From contig NCCR01000023.1 in assembly GCA_002279765.1 (NCBI GenBank), positions 1-64,000 of the forward strand: 64,000 nt of DNA. Reading direction: 5' to 3'. The position numbers and the translations under genes were made by a program. Shown piece by piece: positions 37,022 through 45,761 of the stretch. Numbering within the stretch: position 1 is the first letter of the stretch; the number at the start of each line of letters is the position of its first letter. Below the pieces are notes generated by a model, which saw only the letters and a program-made list of their open reading frames with translations, had not been told where the DNA came from and made no database searches. This DNA is from Verrucomicrobia bacterium 12-59-8. GTDB lineage: Bacteria; Verrucomicrobiota; Verrucomicrobiae; Verrucomicrobiales; Verrucomicrobiaceae.

Positions 37022-38734
37022 ATGAACGTCATTCTACAATCTGTCGCGCAGGCAGCTGGCATCGAAACTGCCGACATGCAGGCCGCATTGGATCATGCGG
37101 CGGCCGGAGGTATTTCACCGGCGCTCGCCCTGATAGAGAACGGTGCGGTGGATGAACGGAATTTTTCACGGCATCTGGCGGAATATCTGCGCTGGCAGTG
37201 GGTGGAAGCCCCGCAGCCACAGCCCGATGATGCGGCGGAGCTCAAGCGCCTGATCCCGGCGCGTTTCGCCATCCGGCATCAGGTGTTTCCGGTGGGTTTC
37301 AGCGGGGATGCGGAGCAGAACCAGCGCAAGCTGCTGCTCGCCTGCCATGACCCGTTTGACCTGATCACCAAACAAGCGGTGGCACGCATTTCGCTGATGC
37401 CGGTGAAGTGGTGCCTGACCCCGCGCAGCGAACTGCTCAACTCCGTGCAGCAGCTCTACGGTGTGGGTGCGGAAACCTTTGACGCCCTGATCGCCGCTGG
37501 CGGCGGCGGCACGGATGACCAGCACCTGCGGGATGAGGCCAATGTGATCGACGACGAGGATGAAGACGCCTCTGTGGTCAAGTTTGTGAATCAAATCATC
37601 CGCGAAGCACTGGCCCAGAAGGCCACCGACATCCATGTGGAGCCCCAGCCGGACAGCCTGCGCATCCGCTACCGCATCGACGGCTTCCTGCATGAAATCC
37701 CCGTGCCGGAGAACATCAAATCACTCCAGGCCTCGGTCATTGCGCGCATTAAGGTGATGAGCAAGCTCGACATCGCGGAGAAGCGGCTGCCGCAGGATGG
37801 TCGTATCAATCTCAAGGCCGAGGGCCAGTCGATCGACGTTCGCGTGGCCTGCATTCCCAGCGTGGAAGGCGAGTCCATCAGCCTGCGTCTGCTGGGCCAG
37901 GAGCGCTTCACGCTGGATCGTCTTGGCCTGAGCGAAGAGCACCGCCAGCGCATCGAACTCCTGCTGGCCAAGCCCAACGGCATCGTGCTCGTCACCGGCC
38001 CCACGGGTTCAGGCAAATCGACCACGCTCTACACTTTCCTCTCCCAGCTCAACAGCGTACACCGCCGCATCGTCACCATCGAAGACCCGGTGGAAAACAA
38101 GCTCCCCGGCATCGTGCAGATCCCGGTGAAGAACGAGATCGGCCTCACCTTCGCCAGCGGCCTGCGCAGCATTCTGCGCGGTGATCCCAACGTCGTCATG
38201 GTTGGTGAAATTCGTGACCTGGAGACGGCGGAGATCGCCGTGCGCGCCTCGCTGACGGGACATCTGGTGTTTTCCACGCTGCACACCAATGACGCCGTGG
38301 CCGGCATCACACGTTTGATTGAAATGGGTGTGAAGCCCTTCCTCGTGAGCTCGGCGGTGCGGGCCTTCATCGCCCAGCGGCTGGTGCGCTGCCTGTGCCC
38401 GGCCTGCAAAGAGCCCGCCAACTACAAGCGGGATCAGTTTCTCAAGCTCGGCTTTCCCGAAGCCAAAAACCTCAAGCTGTTTCGCGCAGCGCGGGGTGGC
38501 TGCCAGCAGTGCCGCAATACGGGCTATTCCGGCCGTGTGGCGCTCTACGAGATCGCCCTCATGACCTCGGCGATGCAGGCCCTCGTTTCTGAACGTGCTC
38601 CCGAGTCGGAGTTGCAGGCCCAGGCGCGCAAGGATGGCTTTGTGCCGATGCGCGAATACGGGCTGCAAAAAGCAATCGCGGGCGTCACCACCCTCGAAGA
38701 AATCGCCCGTGTGACCAGTGAAGAATTTGAATAA
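37022..38734 (+). CDS. gspE: Type II secretion/type IV pilus assembly ATPase GspE
   Basis: 570 residues. An N-terminal MshEN-like domain (about 1-150) precedes the hexameric secretion ATPase: Walker A GPTGSGKSTTLYTF (about 326), Asp box TIEDPVE, Walker B ILRGDPNVVMVGEIRD and His box TGHLVFSTLHTNDA. The zinc-binding four-cysteine element is CLCPACKE...GCQQCRNTGY. It powers pseudopilus assembly from the cytoplasmic face of the inner membrane. It is the first gene of a six-gene operon; the TAA overlaps the ATG of gspF (TAATG). A PilB-type annotation is possible, but the downstream GspG-like pseudopilin favours a type II system. Confidence 0.95.
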   Translation: MNVILQSVAQAAGIETADMQAALDHAAAGGISPALALIENGAVDERNFSRHLAEYLRWQWVEAPQPQPDDAAELKRLIPARFAIRHQVFPVGFSGDAEQNQRKLLLACHDPFDLITKQAVARISLMPVKWCLTPRSELLNSVQQLYGVGAETFDALIAAGGGGTDDQHLRDEANVIDDEDEDASVVKFVNQIIREALAQKATDIHVEPQPDSLRIRYRIDGFLHEIPVPENIKSLQASVIARIKVMSKLDIAEKRLPQDGRINLKAEGQSIDVRVACIPSVEGESISLRLLGQERFTLDRLGLSEEHRQRIELLLAKPNGIVLVTGPTGSGKSTTLYTFLSQLNSVHRRIVTIEDPVENKLPGIVQIPVKNEIGLTFASGLRSILRGDPNVVMVGEIRDLETAEIAVRASLTGHLVFSTLHTNDAVAGITRLIEMGVKPFLVSSAVRAFIAQRLVRCLCPACKEPANYKRDQFLKLGFPEAKNLKLFRAARGGCQQCRNTGYSGRVALYEIALMTSAMQALVSERAPESELQAQARKDGFVPMREYGLQKAIAGVTTLEEIARVTSEEFE

Positions 38735-39960
38735 TGCCCGCCTTCGCCTACCAAGCCCTGTCTGCTGACGGATCGGTCAAAGCCGGCTCCATTGAAGCCA
38801 TGGACCGCAGCGATGCCCTGCGCCAGCTCGCGCGGCGGGGCTTGCAGGCGCGCTCCATTCAGTCGCAGTCTCATTCCAGCGCACCGGAAAAAAAGGCCCA
38901 GCCGACCGAGAACACCCCACTGGTCATCACCAAGGCCGATGTGATCCGCTTCACCGAAGACATGGGCGATCTGCTGGCCTCAGGACTGCAGGTGGAGCAG
39001 GCCCTGCAGGCGATGGAAAACCGCAGCGCCTCCAAGCTGGGCACCCTGGCGACCCAGGTCCGTGAACTCGTGCGCAACGGCGTGCCGCTTTCCGCCTCGC
39101 TGCGGCAGGTCTCCTCCTCGTTTGATGAATTGTACTGCAACATGATTGCTGCGGGGGAAAACAGCGGTGCGCTGGACGACATCATGGACCGCCAGGCCAA
39201 GCATCTGCGACTGATGGAAACGGTGCAGGCCAAGGTGACCGGTGCCTTGATTTATCCGGCGTTTTTGTTCAGCTCGGGCGCGGCGCTGGCCATCGTCATG
39301 GTGACCTACCTGCTGCCGAAGCTGGCCACGCTGCTCTCCGGCACTGGCAAAGAGCCGCCGTTCATGATTAAAGTCAGCCTGGCGCTTTCGGACTTCCTGA
39401 AAGGGTACTGGTGGGCGCTGCTCATCCTGATCGCGCTGCTGGCGATGATCCTCGTCGCTGTGCGCAAAACGCCAGCCTTTCTGTCCTGGTGGCACCGGCT
39501 CATGATCAGCGTGCCCGCCATCCGCGACATCACCCGGGCGCATTTTGAACTCCAGTTTTTTGAAACGCTGGGCAGTCTGCTGCGTGGCGGCGTGCCGCTG
39601 CTGCCGGCGCTGGAGCTGGTGCGCCGTGCCGTGACCAACATGCATCTCAAGCACGCGCTCACGCAGGCGGAGGCCCTGGTGCAGGAGGGCTCCTCGCTCA
39701 GCCATGCCATGAAAAAGACCAAGGCGCTCGATTCCCAGGCCATTGATGTCATACGCATTGGCGAGGACACCGGCCATCTTGCCGAGGTGCTTGGCAAAGC
39801 GGCCACGCGCATGGACACCCAGCTCTCTCGCGTGATCGAACGCGCCACCGCGCTCATCCAGCCCTGCCTCCTGCTGCTCATGGCGGCCCTTGTCGGCGGG
39901 ATGGTTTGGACGATGGTGAACATCGTCTTCTCCACCCTCAGCCAGCTCAACCACCGTTAA
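38734..39960 (+). CDS. gspF: Type II secretion inner-membrane platform protein GspF
   Basis: 408 residues with the two-copy T2SSF domain arrangement. Copy 1 (about 70-190, FTEDMGDLLASGLQVEQALQ) and copy 2 (about 270-400, FFETLGSLLRGGVPLLPALE) each end at a hydrophobic segment, with three transmembrane helices at about 170-195, 220-243 and 375-400. It forms the membrane platform for pseudopilin assembly. Its start overlaps the gspE stop and gspG follows after 13 bp. Confidence 0.95.
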   Translation: MPAFAYQALSADGSVKAGSIEAMDRSDALRQLARRGLQARSIQSQSHSSAPEKKAQPTENTPLVITKADVIRFTEDMGDLLASGLQVEQALQAMENRSASKLGTLATQVRELVRNGVPLSASLRQVSSSFDELYCNMIAAGENSGALDDIMDRQAKHLRLMETVQAKVTGALIYPAFLFSSGAALAIVMVTYLLPKLATLLSGTGKEPPFMIKVSLALSDFLKGYWWALLILIALLAMILVAVRKTPAFLSWWHRLMISVPAIRDITRAHFELQFFETLGSLLRGGVPLLPALELVRRAVTNMHLKHALTQAEALVQEGSSLSHAMKKTKALDSQAIDVIRIGEDTGHLAEVLGKAATRMDTQLSRVIERATALIQPCLLLLMAALVGGMVWTMVNIVFSTLSQLNHR

Positions 39961-39973
39961 TCCCAACCCAGCC

Positions 39974-40405
39974 ATGCAACATCTCCGCCCATCCACATCC
40001 CATTCCAAGGCCTTCACTCTGCTCGAAATGATGGTCGTGCTGCTCATCATCGCGCTCATTCTCGGCGCTGTGGCCGTCATGGTGCAGGGCATCGAAGGCA
40101 ATGCGCAGCAGGTCACCACCAGCACCAAAATCCAAAGCCTCGAATCCGCGCTGACCTCCTATAAAATCAGCAACCAGACCTACCCCTCCCAGACCCAAGG
40201 CCTGCAGGCGCTGGTGACACGGCCCACCGCTGAGCCCAAACCCCGGCGCTGGACCCAGCTCGTGAAACCCGACTCAATCATGGACCCCTGGGGGCGCAAG
40301 CTGGTTTACCGCAATCCAGGCAAGCACAATGTTGGCGGCTACGATGTGTACTCTCTGGGTGCCGACGGCCTCGAAAACACCGAGGACGACATCGGCAACT
40401 GGTAA
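39974..40405 (+). CDS. gspG: Major pseudopilin GspG
   Basis: 143 residues. A short basic leader (up to HSKA) is followed by the type III signal FTLLEMMVVLLIIALILGAV with Glu5 of the mature protein, so prepilin peptidase would cleave before Phe. The C-terminus fits GspG: YPSQTQGLQALV, DSIMDPWGRKLVYRNPGKH and DVYSLGADGLENTEDDIGNW, where the acidic residues bind calcium. The major pseudopilin builds the piston of the secretion apparatus. It is the best evidence that this operon is a type II secretion system. Confidence 0.96.
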   Translation: MQHLRPSTSHSKAFTLLEMMVVLLIIALILGAVAVMVQGIEGNAQQVTTSTKIQSLESALTSYKISNQTYPSQTQGLQALVTRPTAEPKPRRWTQLVKPDSIMDPWGRKLVYRNPGKHNVGGYDVYSLGADGLENTEDDIGNW

Positions 40406-40418
40406 ATCGGCCATCCCC

Positions 40419-40835
40419 ATGAGCATGCCGCCCCGCACCGCCGCTTTCACGCTGCTTGAGATGATGGTGGTGCTCGCCATCGCAGCGCTCATCATCGGCA
40501 TCGGCGTCGGTGGGATACAGCGCATGACAGCGGAGCACGACCTGCTGCGTGTGGCCCATGAGGCGGAGCGGGTCTTCATGCAGTCGATGACGCGCACCCT
40601 CGCCACGGCGCAGGCGCAGGAGGTGGATTTGGAAGCGATGCGGCAGAACACCAAGCTCACGCTGAAGCGTTTCGGTGCCTCGGTCTATATCACCGCCAAA
40701 GGCCAGCACCTGCTTTTGCGCCCCGGCGGCCTCTGCGAGCCCCTGACCCTGCGCTGGCAGCAGGGCGAGTCCTGGGTCAGCGCCACACTGGACCCGCTGA
40801 CCGGCAGCTTTCTGGAACTGGAGGAAAACCTGTGA
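40419..40835 (+). CDS. gspH: Minor pseudopilin GspH-like
   Basis: 138 residues from the ATG at 40419 (MSMPPRTAAFTLLE); the frame is open from 40329, but that part lies inside gspG. The prepilin signal is AFTLLEMMVVLAIAALIIGIG. The rest has low similarity to GspH. It begins 13 bp after gspG and its stop TGA overlaps the GTG of the next gene. Assignment as GspH rests on operon order and size. Confidence 0.85.
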   Translation: MSMPPRTAAFTLLEMMVVLAIAALIIGIGVGGIQRMTAEHDLLRVAHEAERVFMQSMTRTLATAQAQEVDLEAMRQNTKLTLKRFGASVYITAKGQHLLLRPGGLCEPLTLRWQQGESWVSATLDPLTGSFLELEENL

Positions 40836-41218
40836 AACGACGGGCCTTCACGCTGCTGGAAACGCTGCTCGCGCTGATGGTCTTCAGCATGGCCGTGGTG
40901 GCCCTGGTGGAGGCAGTACACCAGCTCGGCGAACAGGCCCTGCTGCGACGCCACGAAGCTGCGGTGCAGGAACGCCTCCGCTCACTGCTGCTCGAACAAA
41001 CACGCCTGCCCGCCCCAAACCCGCTGGAGGAAGTGAAAATCAAGGAAGGTGACATGACCTACACGGTGAGGCGCACCGCCCTGGAATTGTTGGATCGTGA
41101 CGGACAGCCGGTGCAGGGACTTTTTGAAGTCCGTGTGACGGCAGACTGGCTCGAAGGTCGTACACCCCAGCAGGCCAGCGCAGACACCTGGGTCTATCCT
41201 CCGCTGTTCGAACCATGA
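40832..41218 (+). CDS. gspI: Minor pseudopilin GspI-like
   Basis: 128 residues from a GTG start that overlaps the previous stop (GTGA). The prepilin signal is RAFTLLETLLALMVFSMAVV, typical of GspI in its ExxLALMVF pattern. The C-terminal part is a small alpha/beta domain (MTYTVRRTALELLDRDG). The next gene begins within its final codons (41215). Confidence 0.85.
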   Translation: MKRRAFTLLETLLALMVFSMAVVALVEAVHQLGEQALLRRHEAAVQERLRSLLLEQTRLPAPNPLEEVKIKEGDMTYTVRRTALELLDRDGQPVQGLFEVRVTADWLEGRTPQQASADTWVYPPLFEP

Positions 41219-41979
41219 AAACACGACGGCTGCCGCCAGCACGAGCACGGGCATTCACCCTGCTGGAAGTGGTCATCGCTCTGGGGATCACCGCCCTGGT
41301 GATTTCCGCCGTTTACACCCTGGCGCAGGGCACGCTGACGCTGGCTGACAATGTACACCGCGCCGAACGCCGAGACACACGCAAACAAGCCTTCACCACG
41401 TTCTGCGAACATTTGTTTTCCGAACTGCCGGCCACCGCCGCTTTGAATTTAAAAACCACGCAGTCTGGCGGGGAGTACCTGACCCAGCTCGAGCTGCAAA
41501 ACGTCAGCTCGCCTTTCGATGGCACCCCGAACTGCATCGTGACCCTGTTCACCCAAAATTTGGCTGGTGGCGGCCTGCGCCTGCTCGTCTCCTGCCAGCC
41601 GATCAGCAACAACCCGCTGGACAAGAAAGACGCGAAAAGCGGCTACGAGGTCATGCTGTTTGACGACCTGCTGCAATGCGAATGGCGCGTCTATGTGCCT
41701 GCCACCCAGCAATGGGCGACGATCTGGACCGAGGAAACCAACACCACGACCCCCACCGCCTATCAGCACCCTCCCATGCTAGAGCTTGTCATGACCCAGG
41801 CAGGAGATGACAGCCACCGGCAAGTCTTCTGGATCGCCCCATCGCAAGCCCTGACGCAGTTGCAGCCAGCGGTGCTGCCGCCCGGACAACAGCCAGGGCA
41901 GCTTCCTGGGCAGGCAAATGTGCAGGTGCCGGGGCAACCACAAGTGCAGGTCCAGGTGCCTGGGCAGCCAACGCGTTAA
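41215..41979 (+). CDS. gspJ: Minor pseudopilin GspJ-like with PGQ-rich tail
   Basis: 254 residues. The prepilin signal is AFTLLEVVIALGITALVISA after an Arg/Pro-rich leader. The body is larger than the other pseudopilins, as expected of GspJ. The last 35 residues are a low-complexity repeat of PGQ and QVQVPGQP, unusual in this family. GspK, GspL, GspM and the secretin GspD do not follow, so the rest of the system must be encoded elsewhere or is absent. Confidence 0.83.
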   Translation: MKTRRLPPARARAFTLLEVVIALGITALVISAVYTLAQGTLTLADNVHRAERRDTRKQAFTTFCEHLFSELPATAALNLKTTQSGGEYLTQLELQNVSSPFDGTPNCIVTLFTQNLAGGGLRLLVSCQPISNNPLDKKDAKSGYEVMLFDDLLQCEWRVYVPATQQWATIWTEETNTTTPTAYQHPPMLELVMTQAGDDSHRQVFWIAPSQALTQLQPAVLPPGQQPGQLPGQANVQVPGQPQVQVQVPGQPTR

Positions 41980-42124
41980 CTCCCTGTGCCTAGGCACGGG
42001 TTTCAAGGCTTCCCACAGCCGCGCGTTTTCTATCCAATGGCGCCAGCAACGGCAGACGCGATGGGTTGGCGCTCCTTGATTGGATCTCAAGGTCTATTGG
42101 GAACGCCAGAATGGAAGACCGCTA

Positions 42125-43351
42125 TCAATCCGGTGAAATGTAATAGACCCGGAGCAATGAGGCCGCCAGCTCCTCCTCTCTCATGCGGATGATCTGGTTT
42201 CCCGGCGTGTAACCTGGGTACTTGATGATGAACTCCCCGCGCTTTTTGTTGTAGCCGAAGATGACCGCCGTAATGCCGTAGAATTTGGCATTGCCCTCCC
42301 AGCGCAGCCATTTGCTTTTTTCAGCAGGGTCTTTGGGACCGGGGAGTTCGAGCTTGGGGTTTTGCTCGTACTGTTTGGCAAAGTCAAAAAGGAAGCGCTC
42401 CCTGAGCTCAGAATACATGTGCCTGTAAACGATGGGCCGCCCTTTGTCGATCCAACGCCTAGCCTCCATCAGGTCGAGCGTTTGATCTTTCTTGCGCAGA
42501 TCATCAATGAGGCACGCGGTCCAGTCAACCTTGGCAGCCCTGGCCAAAGCCTCCATGACGTCATAGGTGGTGTCCAGGCTTGCCTTGGGTGACCACCCAG
42601 AGGAAGTCGCCACGGCCCGGACATCCATCGTCCAGCCATAATACCCGGCCAGGCATTCGGCCGCCCGCAGCGTGTAGTTCGAGTTGTCATCCACCCGAGG
42701 GAGGTCTGGCAGGCCGGTGAGGATCACATCTCCATTCGCCTTTTCTTCCAGCCGTGACTTCAACGGTGCCTGCTTGGTCTTGGCGGCTGCGGAAGATGTC
42801 GCCGTGGAGGCAATGGCCGCCGGGGTCTGGGGTGCAATCATGGAAAGATACAGCCGTGAACCGGGCTCCAGCGTGAGGCGGATCGTGGCCACTCCACCGG
42901 ACCATTCCTGCACCACCGTCCCCGGAGCAGCACCGGCAGCCGATTTCAGGATTTGCCCCGGTTTGCCCACCTTGGACTGCACCCCGGCGGAGGCTCTGGA
43001 GGCTGCCTGGCGCATGGCCTGCATGTAAGCGTCATCCGCCGCAGCGGCCCCGCGCTCCATGAACAACACATCGAGCCGCGTCAATTTCCCCGCCTCTTCC
43101 GTGGCGACGATTCGCTGCGCCACCGTGCCAAACACAGGCTCCGCTGTCTGCGCCTCCTTGCGCGACGGGCCGGGCGGACCCGCCAGAGGTTTCCATCGAC
43201 CCGGCAGCGGAGCGGTCCTCCAGCTTTCCGCCCTTTGCACCAACGTCTCGACGAACTGGGAGAGGCTGTCACCTCGGGCAGAACTCATCAACAGCAGCGC
43301 AACGACGCACCGAGAGAGACAACGAGTCATGAGCGAATGATTGGCTTTCAT
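42125..43351 (-). CDS. Exported protein with C39-like peptidase domain lacking obvious catalytic residues
   Basis: 408 residues from the ATG at 43351, which has AAAAAG just upstream; 43372 (TTG) and 43330 (ATG) are alternatives. The hydrophobic segment CLSRCVVALLLMSSARG looks like a signal peptide. After a Pro/Ala/Ser-rich middle, residues from about 235 resemble a C39/papain-like fold: DNSNYTLRAAECLAGYYGW, RRWIDKGRPIVYRHMY and GITAVIFGYNKKRGEFIIKYPG. In active relatives a histidine precedes the V-x-GY strand; here it is ITAVIFGYN, so the protein may be inactive. Function unknown. It is convergent with gspJ. Confidence 0.6.
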   Translation of the reverse strand: MKANHSLMTRCLSRCVVALLLMSSARGDSLSQFVETLVQRAESWRTAPLPGRWKPLAGPPGPSRKEAQTAEPVFGTVAQRIVATEEAGKLTRLDVLFMERGAAAADDAYMQAMRQAASRASAGVQSKVGKPGQILKSAAGAAPGTVVQEWSGGVATIRLTLEPGSRLYLSMIAPQTPAAIASTATSSAAAKTKQAPLKSRLEEKANGDVILTGLPDLPRVDDNSNYTLRAAECLAGYYGWTMDVRAVATSSGWSPKASLDTTYDVMEALARAAKVDWTACLIDDLRKKDQTLDLMEARRWIDKGRPIVYRHMYSELRERFLFDFAKQYEQNPKLELPGPKDPAEKSKWLRWEGNAKFYGITAVIFGYNKKRGEFIIKYPGYTPGNQIIRMREEELAASLLRVYYISPD

Positions 43352-43982
43352 CTTTTTGATTAGTCCAATCAAGACATCAATACCAATAGCGCAACGGATT
43401 TACTAGCTCACCACCAAATAACATGGAGTCCACGATCAGCTTGATACTCACCGACGACAACGCTGAAGAGATCAGTGCCGCCCGCCGGGGCAGTCTGGGT
43501 TGAGCTTGAAGTGATCTAGGAATGGGTCAGGCAGTCAAAAGGTCATGGCATGCTGATCACCGAACTCTTCGGCCAGGCGCTGTCTTTGCAAATCATAGGA
43601 AGGCGCAGCTTTTTGAGCGCCTGCGACGCGACAGCCCCTAAATCACGGGCCTGCAGCAGCGGTTCCCTACCTTCCCCTTTCGCGCGCCGCACCCTGCAGG
43701 GCTGGTAGGGATGCGTTGAGCGCCTCCCTGGAATCCGTCGTCCCAGCGCGGGCTGCTTTCCTCTTCACTCTCCCCCTTTGCAAAAACTCGCACCCTCACG
43801 ACCTGCCCCCCCGCATCTTTCCTCCAGTGTGCATTCTTCTATTTGCGAAGACACCGTCCAGCCTAGGACACCCCCAGCCCAAGGAGCCGGACTTGCCAAG
43901 TCCCGCAGTCCCATCTGGGGGGCACCGGCGGGAGGTTCACAGGATCACAGGCTCATTTCACCACCCCGTTGGGGTTTGGGTC
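43352..43982. other. Non-coding stretch upstream edge of the RepA-like island
   Basis: 631 bp without a convincing gene. Frames on the plus strand (43716-44104) are compositionally poor and lack a ribosome-binding site or family resemblance. It contains GGATCACAGG-like strings near its right end (about 43939) that recur in the adjoining palindrome. Confidence 0.5.
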
Positions 43983-44032
43983 TAGGATCACAGGATCAGT
44001 ACCTATATATAGGTACTGATCCTGTGATCCTA
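43983..44032. repeat. 50-bp perfect GATC-rich palindrome
   Basis: The sequence from 43983 to 44032 is its own reverse complement with no loop, centred on CCTATATATAGG. It holds four GATC sites and two GGATCA words in each arm orientation. With the neighbouring palindrome it gives ten GATC tetranucleotides in 99 bp. The position immediately 3' of a RepA-like gene suggests an origin, partition or resolution site; terminator or cruciform roles are alternatives. Confidence 0.9.
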
Positions 44033-44035
44033 TTG

Positions 44036-44081
44036 GGATCAGGATCAACGCAGGATCATGATCCTGGTTTGATCCTGATCC
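44036..44081. repeat. 46-bp near-perfect GATC-rich palindrome
   Basis: The core CAGGATCATGATCCTG (44051-44066) is a perfect palindrome and the outer 15-nt arms match at 13 of 15 positions. It contains six GATC sites built from the same GGATCA word as the 50-bp palindrome 3 bp away. It ends 7 bp before the stop codon of the RepA-like gene (44089). Confidence 0.88.
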
Positions 44082-44088
44082 TGGCTTT

Positions 44089-45318
44089 TCAAGCCCGTAG
44101 ATAACACGCCGTTGATCCCTGCTTGATCAGCCCGAGGGACAGCCAAAGCTTGATGCGGCGTTTGGCGGTCGGCTCAGCCACGTGGACCTGCGTCATGATG
44201 CGTTGCTTCAGCTCGCTGTAAGGCATCTGCCCAAGGTGCCCGGCGAAGACCGCCTGGCACTCCATCCCTTCCGTCTGCCGCGCGACCTCCGCTTTGCTCT
44301 CCTTCGTCTCCGCCTCCACGGTGACGTGCATGGCGGCCGGGACGGACCACTCAAAGCGCAGGCCGTTTTCCCGCGAGATGCAGGCGTGGCGGCAGCGCTC
44401 GGAGAAGACCAGCGGGACGCCTCGGGAATCCTTGGCGATGCGCAGATTGCTCTCCGCCTTGCGCTCCAGCTGGCTGCCTAGGTGGCCGCGTGTCTTGCCG
44501 GTTTCAAACCCGGAGGGGTTCTCGTGCAAAACGACGATGATGGGGCAGTTGTAGGCGATGGCGAGCTGCGCGAGGTGCTCCACCAAGGCGAAGGCTTCGA
44601 TGTCGTCATTGGGGCTTTTGCACAGGTCGGCCACGCCATCAATGAAGACGCTGTGGATGCCGCCGCACTCCTCGTGGGCGCGCTGCATTTCGGCAGCGAG
44701 GTAGGCGCGGCGTTTCTCGGTGGAAACATCCGCCAAGGAGTAGCCGCGAAAATGATCCGGCATGCTGCTGACGTGGGCGCGCAAGGCCGCGCGGTTGACG
44801 AGACTCCACGCGTCATAAGGCGACTGCTCGGTGTCAAACAGCACCACGGCGCGGCCTGCAGGCGCGGCGGCGGTGAAGCCCAGCAGATCGCACTCCGGCT
44901 CCCAGTCGGGGGTGTCGTCATCCGCGTCCGCCGGGGGCGGCACGGTGACGGTGCTGGCGACCATCGCGCCCACGATGGCGCTTTTGCCGCCTTTGGCCTG
45001 GGCGGAGATCACCGTAAGATTTCCCGGCGTGCAGATCTGCTGCGAGAGCAGGGTGAAGACCGGGACGGGCTGAGGCGGCGGCTGCTCCAGGCGGATGCAC
45101 CGTGCATCCAGCTCCGTGAAATCCACCGCGCTCCCCGTGGCCGGAGCGCCGGGGCCGGTGATCGTGATGGCGATCTCCCTGCCCTCTGCGCCGGTGCCTG
45201 GCGGCGCGGTGCTCAGGGTGGCGGTGGAATCCACCACAGTGTAGTTCGCCGGATCGCTGACGAGGTCGGCCAGGGCCTGCGGCCCCAGGGCATTGTGGTA
45301 GCTGCGCAGGTCTTTCAT
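44089..45318 (-). CDS. RepA-like AAA-family ATPase/helicase of an accessory element
   Basis: 409 residues, RecA-fold ATPase related to the RepA/DnaB-type hexameric helicases found in plasmids and integrated elements. Walker A is VISAQAKGGKSAIVG (about 105-118), Walker B is IHSVFIDGVADL and the following strand IIVVLHENPSG fits the sensor motif. The C-terminal 70 residues (YSELKQRIMTQ...TAKRRIKLWLSLGLI) look like a winged-helix DNA-binding domain. The first 90 residues are unrecognised. The gene overlaps the small zinc-finger gene upstream (ATGA, 45315-45318) and ends next to two palindromes. Likely role: replication or mobilisation of the island; inference from family and context. Confidence 0.8.
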   Translation of the reverse strand: MKDLRSYHNALGPQALADLVSDPANYTVVDSTATLSTAPPGTGAEGREIAITITGPGAPATGSAVDFTELDARCIRLEQPPPQPVPVFTLLSQQICTPGNLTVISAQAKGGKSAIVGAMVASTVTVPPPADADDDTPDWEPECDLLGFTAAAPAGRAVVLFDTEQSPYDAWSLVNRAALRAHVSSMPDHFRGYSLADVSTEKRRAYLAAEMQRAHEECGGIHSVFIDGVADLCKSPNDDIEAFALVEHLAQLAIAYNCPIIVVLHENPSGFETGKTRGHLGSQLERKAESNLRIAKDSRGVPLVFSERCRHACISRENGLRFEWSVPAAMHVTVEAETKESKAEVARQTEGMECQAVFAGHLGQMPYSELKQRIMTQVHVAEPTAKRRIKLWLSLGLIKQGSTACYLRA

Positions 45319-45677
45319 GAGTGGCGGAGGGTGAAGAGTTGCAGTGCGGCTGCGCTGCCTGCGAGCGTGAGATTCTCCATACCAGCATCTACCATGGCGA
45401 GGAAATCGGACTCGCCTGCGGTGTTCATATCAGGCCGCAGCCGAAGCCGCCACGAGGCCATGCGTGCCTGCGTTTCCAGGCTGTCTGAGGCCCTGCAACG
45501 CGCCTCGCGGGTCAAGGCAGCGGAGGGCAGCAGCGGCGCGTTCTGCACGGGCTTCTGACGCCGTATGGGCGAGGAAAAAGAGGCCTGCGAATTGATCCCG
45601 GCACAGGCCGGACAGCGAGCGATGATTCTGGAGCCGCGCTGGCGGATCTTCTCCAAACGAGCAAGATTAAGTTTCAT
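45315..45677 (-). CDS. Small zinc-finger-like protein, degenerate
   Basis: 120 residues from the ATG at 45677 (MKLNLARLEKIRQRG); an ATG at 45683 is equally possible. The N-terminus RGSRIIARCPACA resembles the first half of a CHC2/zinc-ribbon domain found in primase-like proteins of mobile elements. The second cysteine pair expected about 20-25 residues later is missing (the next cysteine lies in REARCRASDS). The stop overlaps the start of the RepA-like gene. Truncated or divergent; function unknown. Confidence 0.6.
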   Translation of the reverse strand: MKLNLARLEKIRQRGSRIIARCPACAGINSQASFSSPIRRQKPVQNAPLLPSAALTREARCRASDSLETQARMASWRLRLRPDMNTAGESDFLAMVDAGMENLTLAGSAAALQLFTLRHS

Positions 45678-45761
45678 GGACATACTTGGGTAAGTGGGTG
45701 GGTTGCGCCCCGTGAAGGGAGATGCGGGCTGCGTCTCCTTCACGGGAAGCGCGTTGAGGGT

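Noticed and set aside
41986..41997. Palindrome GTGCCTAGGCAC after gspJ as a terminator
   Set aside because: No loop and no T-run; too short to call.
43716..44104. Short plus-strand frames near the palindromes
   Set aside because: Proline-rich translation of low-complexity DNA with no start signal; they run through the palindromic sequences.
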